A stretch of 64,000 nucleotides of DNA from positions 47,724-111,723 of the forward strand of contig NZ_SJNZ01000011.1 of the NCBI RefSeq assembly GCF_004331155.1. The letters are read 5' to 3'. Positions within the stretch are counted from its first letter, which is position 1. Every line of letters starts with the position of its first letter. This document shows positions 19,752 through 28,748 of the stretch, in pieces. Under the pieces are notes generated by a model. It was given only the letters and a program-made list of their open reading frames with translations, was not told the DNA's origin and searched no databases. The stretch is from Acinetobacter terrestris. GTDB lineage: Bacteria > Pseudomonadota > Gammaproteobacteria > Pseudomonadales > Moraxellaceae. Both the position numbers and the translations under genes were made by a program.

Positions 19752-19785
19752 ACTCCTCCCTTTTTTAAAGGGAGGTCGGGAGGGA
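19752..19785. repeat. short palindromic repeat before catD
   Basis: A CCTCCCTTT/AAAGGGAGG stem followed by TCGGGAGGGAT, of the same family as the element before catF. Its GGGAGG lies seven bases before the catD ATG and so supplies the Shine-Dalgarno sequence. Confidence 0.65.
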
Positions 19786-19790
19786 TTTTA

Positions 19791-20567
19791 ATGCCAACTT
19801 TTAGCTCTAATGGTGCTCAAATCAATTACCAAACCTTTGGTAATGTGACGAAACCTGCGATCATTTTTTCAAATTCGCTTGGGACGAATTACGCAATGTG
19901 GCAACCTCAAATTGATCATTTTAAAGATGATTTTTTTGTGATTTGTTATGACACGCGCGGTCATGGTGCATCATCAGCTCCACAAGGTCCCTATACGCTT
20001 GAGCAATTGGGTCAAGACGTAGTGAACTTGCTTGACCATCTGAATATTGAAAAAGCTGTTTTTTGTGGTATTTCAATGGGTGGATTAACGGGTCAATGGC
20101 TTGCTGTTCACAAGGCCAAACGTTTTAACCAAATCATTGTATGCAATACTGCAGCGAAAATTGGTCAAGAACAAGCGTGGAATGAGCGCGCAGCACTGGT
20201 GCGTGAGCAAGGTTTACAGCCGATCGCCTCAACTGCAGCCGGGCGCTGGTTTACAGATAAATTTATTCAAAGCAATGCAGCAGAAATTAAAAAGTTGCAA
20301 AACAGCTTGGCAGCTGGCAGCGCCGAAGGTTACGCAAGTTGCTGTGAAGCTTTAGCAAAAGCAGATTTACGTGAACAGTTAGAAGAAATTCGTGTACCGA
20401 TACTGGTGATTGCAGGTCAAAAAGATCCAGTGACCACAGTTTCAGACGGTCAATATATGGTAAATCATATTAAAAATAGCGCATTATTTGAAATTAATGC
20501 CTCGCATATTTCAAATATTGAATGTCCAAACGAGTTCAATCAGGCTGTTAAGCAGTTTATTGCTTAA
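19791..20567 (+). CDS. catD: 3-oxoadipate enol-lactonase CatD
   Basis: A 258-residue alpha/beta hydrolase that opens 3-oxoadipate enol-lactone to 3-oxoadipate. The nucleophile elbow is GISMGG (Ser about 95), the acid is Asp in GQKDPVT, and the base is His in NASHISNIE. It is the last gene of the catabolic run, with a repeat-derived ribosome site. Its base composition is visibly lower in GC than catIJF (22 of 60 in the line at 20041). Its terminator follows 17 bp downstream. Confidence 0.94.
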   Translation: MPTFSSNGAQINYQTFGNVTKPAIIFSNSLGTNYAMWQPQIDHFKDDFFVICYDTRGHGASSAPQGPYTLEQLGQDVVNLLDHLNIEKAVFCGISMGGLTGQWLAVHKAKRFNQIIVCNTAAKIGQEQAWNERAALVREQGLQPIASTAAGRWFTDKFIQSNAAEIKKLQNSLAAGSAEGYASCCEALAKADLREQLEEIRVPILVIAGQKDPVTTVSDGQYMVNHIKNSALFEINASHISNIECPNEFNQAVKQFIA

Positions 20568-20583
20568 TGTGAAAATTAAATTC

Positions 20584-20615
20584 CTAAGCCCTGCTAATGA
20601 GTGGGGCTTAGTTTT
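20584..20615 (+). terminator. terminator of the cat-ben run
   Basis: An 8-bp stem CTAAGCCC/GGGCTTAG with TTTT directly after it, immediately downstream of catD. Confidence 0.75.
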
Positions 20616-20714
20616 ATGGTTGCTCAAAAAAATTAAAGAGCTGTATAAAACCTATAAAAACCTGAATAATTTATGATAGGTTTATTTAAATTAAAGACAG
20701 AAACCTGAGAAAAA

Positions 20715-21434
20715 ATGCCAAAAATCGTGATCTTTTCCGGTGCAGGAATGAGTGCAGAAAGCGGAATCAATACCTTTCGTGATCATGATGGATTCTGGGA
20801 AAACTACAAGATTGAAGATGTCGCGACACCCGAAGCATGGCAAAGAAATCCAGAGCTGGTGCAACGCTTTTATAATGCACGGCGCAAAAATGTTTTGGAA
20901 GCACAGCCAAATTTAGCCCATCAACTGATTGCCAAAATTCAAGACTTTGCAGAGTGTTATGTTATTACCCAAAATATCGATGATTTGCATGAACGCGCTG
21001 GAAACCGGCATGTTCTGCATTTACATGGCAATATTCGCTTAGCCAAAAGCTCTGCCCCGGGTGCGCAATATTCTGAGACGTTCTATCCGATTCAAGGTTG
21101 GGAATTAAATTTAGAACGCGACAAATGCCCGCAAGGCTATCCGCTGCGTCCGCATGTGGTCTGGTTTGGAGAAGCAGTTCCGGCTTATGAACACGCCATG
21201 CAACTGGTTCAAGATGCCGATATTTTTATCGTGATTGGGTCCAGTTTGGTGGTTTACCCAGTTGCCGGATTGATTCATGAAATCCCTGAAAGCTGTGAAG
21301 CCTATTATATTGACCCTAAAGCCGATCATCTTCGTGTACCACCGCAATATCATTTAATTCCCGAAACAGCGACTCAGGGCATGCAAAGCCTGTTTACCCA
21401 GCTTGAAGAAAGATTTTCCAATCATAACTTATGA
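20715..21434 (+). CDS. cobB: NAD-dependent deacylase (sirtuin, CobB-like) lacking zinc cysteines
   Basis: A 239-residue sirtuin. NAD-binding FSGAGMSAESGI (7-18), TQNIDDLHERAG (85-96) and catalytic His104 (LHLHG) are present. Tyr53 and Arg56 (FYNARR) match the acyl-pocket pair of class III desuccinylases. The PLRPHVVWFGE strand after the zinc module is kept. The zinc module itself is degenerate: the first Cys-x2-Cys is replaced by SSAPGA (about 112-117) and the second is reduced to DKCPQG with one Cys. It removes acyl groups from protein lysines if active. It is a single gene between catD and a HAD pseudogene. Confidence 0.85.
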   Translation: MPKIVIFSGAGMSAESGINTFRDHDGFWENYKIEDVATPEAWQRNPELVQRFYNARRKNVLEAQPNLAHQLIAKIQDFAECYVITQNIDDLHERAGNRHVLHLHGNIRLAKSSAPGAQYSETFYPIQGWELNLERDKCPQGYPLRPHVVWFGEAVPAYEHAMQLVQDADIFIVIGSSLVVYPVAGLIHEIPESCEAYYIDPKADHLRVPPQYHLIPETATQGMQSLFTQLEERFSNHNL

Positions 21435-21509
21435 GAAATTTTGTACTTAAAGCACGGTTCATATTAAGAAGAGATATAATTCGGATTATCCAACTCAACA
21501 AAATGTAAT

Positions 21510-22245
21510 ATGTCGATGTTTCACGGGAAAAAACTCATTTGTTTTGATTTAGATAGAACCCTAATTGATTCTGTCGGAATCTGGAATCAGGTCGATGCCA
21601 GTTTGATTGAACAGCTCTCTACACAAAAAATAGATTTAGACGTCATTCAACAACAGCGTGATAGGCAACTTAAAAAGTTTAAGAACTGTGTCGATCCTTA
21701 TTTGGAATATTATGGTTTTATTCAGGACTTCTACGGTTCAAAACTTTCCAAACAAGAAATCAAAATGCAGCGCCATGCCCTTTCCTATCATTATCTGGAC
21801 CATATTATTGCGCTAAAACCTCAAGCAGAACTGTTTTTAAAATAACTTAAATTACAAGGCTTCGAATTAGCCATTGCCACAACAACCAGTATTCATAATA
21901 TTCAGCGCTATAAACTCAACAATCAGAATATTAACCAGAAAATTGATTTTGATGACTTATTTCCTCTCATTTTAACCCGTGAAAATGTGCAAAATATTAA
22001 GCCCCATCCTGAAGTCTATTCAAAAGCAATTCAGCATTTTGGGTTTAAAGCCGAAGAATGTCTTAATTATTGAAGATTCACTGGTGGGTGTAGAAGCAGC
22101 CAGACAAGCCGGTATAGATGTGATTGCCATTTATGACGCATATTCGGCTCATGAGTTAGAGGAAATTAAAACGCAGGCAGATTATTTTGTGCAGGATTAT
22201 GCCGAGTTATTAAACGCTATCAGCGCGATAAAAAAGATGCCGTGA
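21510..22245 (+). pseudogene. broken HAD-superfamily phosphatase (beta-phosphoglucomutase-like)
   Basis: The HAD motif I nucleophile is intact (CFDLDRTLIDS). The reading frame is stopped by TAA at 21843 (after AELFLK), but the same frame continues with LKLQGFELAIATTTS (motif II) and KPHPEVYSKAIQHFGF (motif III). It then needs a frame change near 22050 to reach LIIEDSLVGVEAARQAGID (motif IV). Two independent lesions argue for a real pseudogene rather than one sequencing error. A CAA-to-TAA change would explain the stop. Predicted full length is about 240 residues. Confidence 0.8.
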
Positions 22246-22281
22246 CTTACCTAAACCACGGCATCGGAGGCAATCATTCAA

Positions 22282-22620
22282 TTATTTTGCTTTTTTATAG
22301 ATCGAGCCTGAACCCACCAGATTTCCGGTTTTCTCGTCAATCGCAAAATCAACCACACCGGTCCCTGCATTGACCTCAAGTAAACCATTCTTGCTGACCG
22401 AGGCAGGAACAGGATTTTTCTTTTCAGTTTTTCCGGTGGCTTTGTCTTTTAAGGTATTGGTAACGAAATAATTATCACCGTTTTTGGAAATCACCAGTGA
22501 ATTTTCAAGTTTTGGGTTTTCTAAGGTATTTTTCCAAGTACCCTGATAATCCGGTGCTTTGGTACAGGCAGTTAATAGAAGTAATAATGTAATTCCTGAA
22601 AAATATTGAATATATTTCAA
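22282..22620 (-). CDS. small lipoprotein, function unknown
   Basis: A 112-residue protein with a lipoprotein signal (hydrophobic GITLLLLLTAC, lipidated Cys about 19). It is followed by a small beta-rich domain with DYQGTWKNTLENPKLENSLV and NGDNYFVTN. It resembles lipocalin-like or DUF-type envelope lipoproteins but I do not recognise a named family. It stands alone on the minus strand and is transcribed toward the HAD pseudogene. Confidence 0.7.
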   Translation of the reverse strand: MKYIQYFSGITLLLLLTACTKAPDYQGTWKNTLENPKLENSLVISKNGDNYFVTNTLKDKATGKTEKKNPVPASVSKNGLLEVNAGTGVVDFAIDEKTGNLVGSGSIYKKAK

Positions 22621-22764
22621 AATTTTGACCTTGAGTGTTGCGATGCGGCCATTATAGAAAGAAGAGTCTTTGGGTTAAGCGGGTTCTTGTTGGCAAAGCG
22701 TTTCAGTAGTACTGGCTCTGTTTTGCTTTCGTGATTTTTTGAAATTTATATCCATATTTTATTC

Positions 22765-22791
22765 ATAAAAAAACCCATCTCGTGATGGGTT
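22765..22791 (-). terminator. terminator of CoA-transferase gene
   Basis: An 8-bp stem AACCCATC/GATGGGTT with a TTTTTTT run on the minus strand, just downstream of the CoA-transferase stop. Confidence 0.85.
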
Positions 22792-22817
22792 GTCTCATTG
22801 TCTAGCCAGATTGGATC

Positions 22818-24320
22818 TTATGCAGTTTTCTGCATGCTGCCTGTTTCTTCAAATGTTGCATGCCAAGACAAAGCTTCTTGCAAAAGATGTGGAGTATGTC
22901 CACCCTTGGCACAAGCACGGTCAAAATAGTCATTTAATGCATCGCGGTAACTTGGATGCGCACAGCAGTCAATAATCTTGCGGGCACGTTCACGCGGTGC
23001 CAAACCACGCAAATCGGCCAGGCCTTGTTCAGTGACTAAAACATCAATGTCATGTTCGGTATGATCGGTATGACTGACCATTGGAACGACTGATGAAATT
23101 GCCCCGCCTTTGGCAATCGATTTGGTCACAAAAATCGCCAGATGTGCATGACGGGTAAAGTCCCCCGAACCGCCAATACCATTCATCATTTTGGTACCGG
23201 TGACATGGGTCGAATTTACGTTGGCGTAGATATCAAACTCAAGTGCGGTATTAATCGCAATAATCCCTAAACGGCGGATCACTTCAGGATTATTGGAAAT
23301 TTCTTGCGGACGTAGCACAATCTTGTCTTTGTATTGTTCAAAGTTGCTCATGACACGTTTGAAACAAGCGTCAGACAGGGTCATTGAACAGCCTGAAGCA
23401 AAAGTCATTTTGCCAGAATCAATCAGTTCAAAGGTACAGTCCTGCAAAACTTCCGAGTACATTTCCAAATGATGGAAGTTTGAATGCTCAAAACCTGAAA
23501 AAACGGCATTGGCAATAGAACCCACGCCTGACTGTAACGGACCCAGATTTTCCGGTAGTCGCCCTGCTGCCACTTCACCTTCAAAGAACTGAATCAGGTG
23601 TTTGGCAATCGACAAAGTATCGGTATCCGGCTCATCCATATGGAAAGAGGTATCTGGAATCTCATTTAGTACAATCGCGGAAATCTTTTCAGGACTGACC
23701 TGAATTCCAGCGGTACCAATACGGTCACCAGCATGAATCAAAGGAATCGGTGAACGGTTTGGACGGGCTTTAGGCACATAAATATCATGCACGCCTTCAA
23801 GCACCGGATTGATCGTGTTATCAATTTCAATAATCACATGATCAGCCATTTCAATAAAATTTGCCGAGTTACCGCATGAACCTGTTGGAATAATTTGGCC
23901 ATCTTCGGTAATGGCCGTCGCTGCAATCACAGCCACATTAATACGCGGCAAATTATGATGACGAATGTTATCTGCCATTTCAGACAGATGCTGATCGATA
24001 TACATCACCTCACCGGCATTAATCGCTTTACGCAAGCCGGGATCGGCCTGATAAGGATAACGGCGTTGAATGGCATGCGCTTCATTTAAGCGGCCATCAA
24101 TTTTATTGCCCAGACTTGCACCTGTTGCCAGGGTGATTTTTAAGGGATGTTCTTTTGCATGTTCAGCTAAAGCCAAAGGCACAGTTTTGGCTTCACCTGC
24201 ACCACCAAAACCACTTAAACCCACTACAGCACCGTCTTGAATCAATTCAATCGCTTGTTGAGCGGACATAATCTTGTCGCGAAGGGAGACTAAGCGAATG
24301 CGTTCTAAACCGTTTTTCAT
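22818..24320 (-). CDS. acetyl-CoA hydrolase/succinyl-CoA:acetate CoA-transferase family
   Basis: A 500-residue class I CoA-transferase of the AarC/SucA-acetate type. It begins LERIRLVSLRDKIMSAQQA, followed by GLSGFGGAGEAKTVPLAL near residue 34. QSGVGSIANAVFSGF and the Glu in LEMYSEVLQ carry the catalytic glutamate, and GIGGSGDFTR lies near 388. It moves CoA between acetate and succinate or hydrolyses acetyl-CoA, linking carboxylate overflow to the TCA cycle. It is followed by a strong terminator and lies 95 bp after a thiolase gene on the same strand, so it is probably in one transcriptional unit with it. Confidence 0.85.
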   Translation of the reverse strand: MKNGLERIRLVSLRDKIMSAQQAIELIQDGAVVGLSGFGGAGEAKTVPLALAEHAKEHPLKITLATGASLGNKIDGRLNEAHAIQRRYPYQADPGLRKAINAGEVMYIDQHLSEMADNIRHHNLPRINVAVIAATAITEDGQIIPTGSCGNSANFIEMADHVIIEIDNTINPVLEGVHDIYVPKARPNRSPIPLIHAGDRIGTAGIQVSPEKISAIVLNEIPDTSFHMDEPDTDTLSIAKHLIQFFEGEVAAGRLPENLGPLQSGVGSIANAVFSGFEHSNFHHLEMYSEVLQDCTFELIDSGKMTFASGCSMTLSDACFKRVMSNFEQYKDKIVLRPQEISNNPEVIRRLGIIAINTALEFDIYANVNSTHVTGTKMMNGIGGSGDFTRHAHLAIFVTKSIAKGGAISSVVPMVSHTDHTEHDIDVLVTEQGLADLRGLAPRERARKIIDCCAHPSYRDALNDYFDRACAKGGHTPHLLQEALSWHATFEETGSMQKTA

Positions 24321-24415
24321 TAAAAAATCTCAACATAAACATAATTTTTACCATCATCCTAGCGCACTAGAATCATGGCATTTGTTGTGCTTATTGATGT
24401 ATTCAGTGCGTCGGT

Positions 24416-25585
24416 TTAAACCAATTCAACCGCAATCGCAGTCGCTTCACCACCACCAATACATAATGCTGCAATACCTTTCTTGCCGCCGGTACGTTGA
24501 AGCGCATGAATCAAGGTCACAATAATACGTGAACCTGATGAACCCAGTGGATGTCCAAGTGCACACGCACCACCGTTCACATTGACTTTGGCTTCATCTA
24601 GATTGAAAGCATCCATGGCTGCCATGGTCACCATCGCAAAGGCTTCATTAATTTCCCAAAGATCAACTTCGGCAGCTGTCCAGCCGGTTTTCTTTAGAAC
24701 TTTCTCAATTGCGCCCACAGGTGCAATACTAAATTCAGAAGGATGCTGTGAATGGCCTGCATAGGCGATCACTTTAGCCACCGGTTCAAGACCACGTTCT
24801 GCTGCAATTTCTTCAGACGTGATTACCAAGGCAGAGGCGCCATCGCTGATCGAGCTGGCATTTGCCGCTGTAATGGTTCCATCTTTTTTAAACGCTGGAC
24901 GTAAAGTTGGAATCTTGTCAGCTTTGGCATTCAGGGGTTGCTCATCTTGCTCAACCACCACATCACCTTTACGGCTAGAGATGGTTACTGGCGCAATTTC
25001 AGCCTTGAAATAATCGTTCTGGATTGCGGTTACGGCTTTATTTAAAGAGCTGATTGCAAAAGCATCTTGTTGCTCGCGGGTATAGCCTTTTTTATCTGCC
25101 ATCTCTTGTGCAAGGATGCCCATGGAAAGACCGGTTTCCGCATCTTCCAAGCCTTCCTGGAACATGTGGTCTGTGGTTTTGCCATGTCCCATACGGTAAC
25201 CGGCACGTGCTTTTTCAAGTAAATATGGCGCATTACTCATCGATTCCATACCACCGGCAACCACAATTTGTGCAGAACCTGCTTTAACGGCATCTGCAGC
25301 TTGCATTACCGCTTTCATACCCGAACCACAAATTTTATTGATCGTGGTGGCACCGGTCGAATCAGGCAAGCCTGCCTGACGCATCGCTTGGCGTGCTGGA
25401 CCTTGCTTTAAGCCCGCAGGCAACACACAACCAAAAATGACTTCATCAATATCTGTAGGCTGTAAGCCTGAACGTGCAACCGCTTCTTTAATAGCCACTG
25501 CACCTAAATCGGGTGCGGTACATGCAGAAAGTGCGCCTTGAAAACCGCCCATCGCTGTACGTACACCATTCACAATAACAATCAT
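24416..25585 (-). CDS. acetyl-CoA C-acetyltransferase (thiolase)
   Basis: About 389 residues. The nucleophilic Cys is in INKICGSGMKAVM (about 86), the His in ALGHPLGSSGSR and the second Cys in ALCIGGGEATA. It interconverts two acetyl-CoA and acetoacetyl-CoA. I prefer the second ATG (25585), eight bases after AGGA, over the first ATG at 25594. The family is shared with CatF but this paralogue is clearly different (METase-type AtoB/PhaA sequence). It lies between a CoA-transferase and an acyl-CoA dehydrogenase, suggesting short-chain acid or beta-oxidation metabolism. Confidence 0.88.
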   Translation of the reverse strand: MIVIVNGVRTAMGGFQGALSACTAPDLGAVAIKEAVARSGLQPTDIDEVIFGCVLPAGLKQGPARQAMRQAGLPDSTGATTINKICGSGMKAVMQAADAVKAGSAQIVVAGGMESMSNAPYLLEKARAGYRMGHGKTTDHMFQEGLEDAETGLSMGILAQEMADKKGYTREQQDAFAISSLNKAVTAIQNDYFKAEIAPVTISSRKGDVVVEQDEQPLNAKADKIPTLRPAFKKDGTITAANASSISDGASALVITSEEIAAERGLEPVAKVIAYAGHSQHPSEFSIAPVGAIEKVLKKTGWTAAEVDLWEINEAFAMVTMAAMDAFNLDEAKVNVNGGACALGHPLGSSGSRIIVTLIHALQRTGGKKGIAALCIGGGEATAIAVELV

Positions 25586-25689
25586 TTTTTCCATCCTAAT
25601 TTATAAATTTTGTTGTTTGAGATGAGCAGAAGACCCTGCCCATCTCATTTCCATCGATGCTAAATCCAGATTCGAACCACTTACCGCAC

Positions 25690-27471
25690 TTAAGATTGGG
25701 CAGTAAAGTAATCTTCTGGCAACTGCATCATTAAGTTTGAACCGGCTTTAATTTGTGCAATACGGGCAGTTAAGCCTGGTAATACTTTCTCTGCAAAGTA
25801 CTGCGCCAAAATAACTTTGTTTTGATAGAACGTTTCTGTTTTGCCCTGAGCCGCTTGCGCGATTTTCGCAAACATATAGCTGAAGCTGAGCAGACCCACT
25901 GCATGCAAATAATCTACCGCAACACCATTGGCAAAATCCGGTGCTCCTTTCGCCTGTTGCAAAATAAACTGGGTGATGGCTTCTACTTCGCTACAAGCGT
26001 TTAAAGTCGCGGCTTTAATGGCAAGTGAATCATCCAGTGTAGTGACAAATTCACGAATTTCAGTGATATATTCCGCCATATTTGCGCCATTGTTGCGAAT
26101 GGTTTTACGACCGATTAAATCCTGAGCTTGTACGCCATTGGTACCTTCATAAATCTGTGAGATCCGCAGGTCACGAACGCACTGTTCCATGCCCCATTCA
26201 CGGATATAACCATGACCGCCAAACACCATTTGTGAATCAAGCACCGCATTCAATGCCGTATCGGTTAAATAGGCTTTGGCGATTGGTGTTAACAATGCCA
26301 CACGGTCATTGGCTTTTTTCACCGCTTCGGCATCGCTAGAGAACTTGGTTATATCCAGTTGCTGACCGACATACACGGCAAATGCACGCGATGCTTCATT
26401 GTTGGCACGACCATTCAGCAGCATACGGCGGACATCACCATGAACCAGAATTGAATCGGCAGGTTTCTCTGGAGATTTCACGCCTGTTGCACTGCGGCCT
26501 TGCAAACGGTCTGTCGCATATTGCGCTGCATTTTGATAGGCAAACTCAGATGCGCCTAGGCCTTGAATGCCCATAGATAAACGTTCGTAGTTCATCATCA
26601 CGAACATGGCCGCCAGACCTTCATTTTCCTTGCCTACAAGGAAGCCTTTGGCAGCATCAAAGTTCAATACGCAGGTTGAAGAACCTTTAATGCCCATCTT
26701 GTGTTCAATTGAACCGGCACCCATGCTATTGCGTTCGCCCAATGACCCATCTTCATTGAGCAGGAATTTCGGCACGATAAATAACGAAATACCGCGTGAA
26801 CCTGCCGGTGCATCCGGTGTTTTCGCCAAGACCAGGTGAATAATGTTTTCTGACAGGTCATGCTCACCGCTGGTAATGAAAATTTTGGTTCCGCTAATGT
26901 CATAAGAACCGTCATCATTGCGTTCAGCTTTGGTTTTAATAATCCCTAAATCGGTTCCTGCATGCGGTTCAGTCAGGCACATGGTACCTGACCATTCACC
27001 TGTGTAAATTTTAGGTAAATAAGTTTCTTTCTGCTCTTGAGAGGCGTAGTTGTTCAATGCCATGCCTGCGCCTACAGACAGTAACGGATAAAGCATAAAC
27101 GATGGATTGGTCGCCCAAATCATTTCATCAGCAAGTACGGTCAGCATTTTCGGCATGCCTTGACCGCCCCATTCTTCTTCCGCACCCAGACCAATCCAGC
27201 CGCCTTGTGCATATTGCCTGAATGCTTCTTTAAAGCCTTTTGGCGTGGTCACAACACCATTGCTAAATTGAGCGCCGCCTTCTTCATCACTTGAGCGGTT
27301 TAAATCCAGAATGACATTTTTAGAAAATTTGGCCATTTCTTCTAAAATGGCATTGGCTGTTGCCATGTCAATATGGGCTAAGTCGTCGTTGCCTTGCCAA
27401 AAATCTTCAGCCTTAAATACATCATTTAAAATAAAATCCATGTCTTTAAGAGGTGCGTTATAAATAGGCAT
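25690..27471 (-). CDS. acyl-CoA dehydrogenase (long form)
   Basis: A 593-residue flavoprotein of the longer acyl-CoA dehydrogenase group, with an extra N-terminal segment and a C-terminal helical domain. FAD/substrate motifs include MCLTEPHAGTDLG (about 163) and FITSGEHD. The catalytic base is Glu in YEGTNGVQAQDLIGRK (about 437). It introduces the alpha-beta double bond in acyl-CoA. Its size and sequence recall the DmdC/FadE2 group, so methylmercaptopropionyl-CoA or medium/long chains are possible substrates. AAGGAAAG precedes the ATG. It lies opposite a TetR gene across a 622-bp gap. Confidence 0.87.
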   Translation of the reverse strand: MPIYNAPLKDMDFILNDVFKAEDFWQGNDDLAHIDMATANAILEEMAKFSKNVILDLNRSSDEEGGAQFSNGVVTTPKGFKEAFRQYAQGGWIGLGAEEEWGGQGMPKMLTVLADEMIWATNPSFMLYPLLSVGAGMALNNYASQEQKETYLPKIYTGEWSGTMCLTEPHAGTDLGIIKTKAERNDDGSYDISGTKIFITSGEHDLSENIIHLVLAKTPDAPAGSRGISLFIVPKFLLNEDGSLGERNSMGAGSIEHKMGIKGSSTCVLNFDAAKGFLVGKENEGLAAMFVMMNYERLSMGIQGLGASEFAYQNAAQYATDRLQGRSATGVKSPEKPADSILVHGDVRRMLLNGRANNEASRAFAVYVGQQLDITKFSSDAEAVKKANDRVALLTPIAKAYLTDTALNAVLDSQMVFGGHGYIREWGMEQCVRDLRISQIYEGTNGVQAQDLIGRKTIRNNGANMAEYITEIREFVTTLDDSLAIKAATLNACSEVEAITQFILQQAKGAPDFANGVAVDYLHAVGLLSFSYMFAKIAQAAQGKTETFYQNKVILAQYFAEKVLPGLTARIAQIKAGSNLMMQLPEDYFTAQS

Positions 27472-28093
27472 ATTGCTTTCCTTGGGTGAAGACTTCGCAT
27501 TAAATGTTGAAGTGCTTTTTTAAGTTGTAAGAACCTAAACTGAAATAACGAACTGCATTTCGACCGCCATCTATATACATATAATTTGGGTGTTCAAACC
27601 GGTTTTCAATATCCATCAGGAGAAATGGGATTGAACTCAGGACCGAATTTGCAGGACAGCCCCATCAGGGTTTAAGCGTTAAAATATATTCATCATCTGA
27701 TGTTCACTCTAATACTGACTGAATGAAACCTCTTTTCTGTAATTTACTTTGAATTGAACGATTCATCCTAAACCTAATCTTTAAATGTACGGTTGAAATA
27801 CTGTTTGATCAGAACATTATTCTATTTGCGCTTAATCGGTGATTTCACTTTTCAGCGCAAAAAGACAATAAAATAATTATTACCCAATTGGAATTTTATT
27901 GACGATTATTGACCTCTAAGGTTCTCATTTATTGACTTTTAATTTTCGCTATGCAATCGAGAATAGTTTTAAATAAAAAGATTTATTTTAACGATTTATT
28001 TTTACCCCTACCCGACAATGGTGGAATGGTCATCACGATTTTATTGATATATGTTGTAGGCGCTTTTTTTAATATCTGCTTGGAACGATTGCA
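27472..28093. other. 622-bp intergenic region with AAACCGGTTT palindrome
   Basis: No convincing gene. The perfect palindrome AAACCGGTTT (27596-27605) inside TTCAAACCGGTTTTCAA resembles TetR/PsrA-type operators (AAAC-N2-GTTT). It lies about 125 bp upstream of the acyl-CoA dehydrogenase start. The rest is AT-rich and presumably holds the divergent promoters of the dehydrogenase and the TetR gene. Confidence 0.45.
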
Positions 28094-28702
28094 ATGAATA
28101 CAGTACGCCAACAAAATTTTCTATTACGTAAAGAGAAAATTTTAGCTATGGCAGAAACGCTGTTGCTGGATAACAATCAGGATATTACCCTAGGCGAGTT
28201 AGCCTCTGAACTGGATATTGCCAAGGGTACAATTTACAAGCATTTTAAAAGCAAGAATCAGCTGTATTTAGAGCTGATTATCCTGAATGAAAAAAGACTG
28301 CTAGAAATTTCAAAGAAATATAAAAATAATATTAAAACCTATGTTTCGCAGTACATGCTGTACAACATGTTAAATTCCAACCGCACGATTTTATTACATG
28401 TGATTGAAGACCGATTAACCAATAATGAAAGAAAATTAAAAGAATTATTTGAAGAATTATATCAGGTGCGTGAAGAACGGATTATTGAAATCAAAGACAT
28501 GACCGATGAATATTTAAAATCACTCGATAGCGCCATGTCGATTCGCGATTATTTATCTTATATCTGGACAGTAACCTATGGTGCATCATTATTACTCAAT
28601 TCAACCCATTATCAAAAATCCATTGGTTCGCGTGAACGTTTAATCAAGCTGTATATTAATCAGGCGCTGATGACGCCTGATAAAATTTCTTCGGTGAGTT
28701 AA
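28094..28702 (+). CDS. TetR-family transcriptional regulator
   Basis: A 202-residue regulator. The N-terminal HTH is ITLGELASELDIAKGTIYKHFKSK (about 31-54), followed by an all-helical ligand domain. It is divergent from the acyl-CoA dehydrogenase/thiolase/CoA-transferase genes, the classical arrangement for a local TetR repressor of fatty-acid genes. Its ligand could be an acyl-CoA. It carries a conserved short N-terminal extension (NTVRQQNFLLRKEKIL). The ribosome site is weak. Confidence 0.85.
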   Translation: MNTVRQQNFLLRKEKILAMAETLLLDNNQDITLGELASELDIAKGTIYKHFKSKNQLYLELIILNEKRLLEISKKYKNNIKTYVSQYMLYNMLNSNRTILLHVIEDRLTNNERKLKELFEELYQVREERIIEIKDMTDEYLKSLDSAMSIRDYLSYIWTVTYGASLLLNSTHYQKSIGSRERLIKLYINQALMTPDKISSVS

Positions 28703-28748
28703 TACAATCCATGATTCCATGATTGCGCTTGTGGTTATTATTACTGAA

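Noticed and set aside
24274..24525. 83-codon plus-strand ORF between CoA-transferase and thiolase
   Set aside because: Mostly antisense to the two real genes, with no ribosome site.
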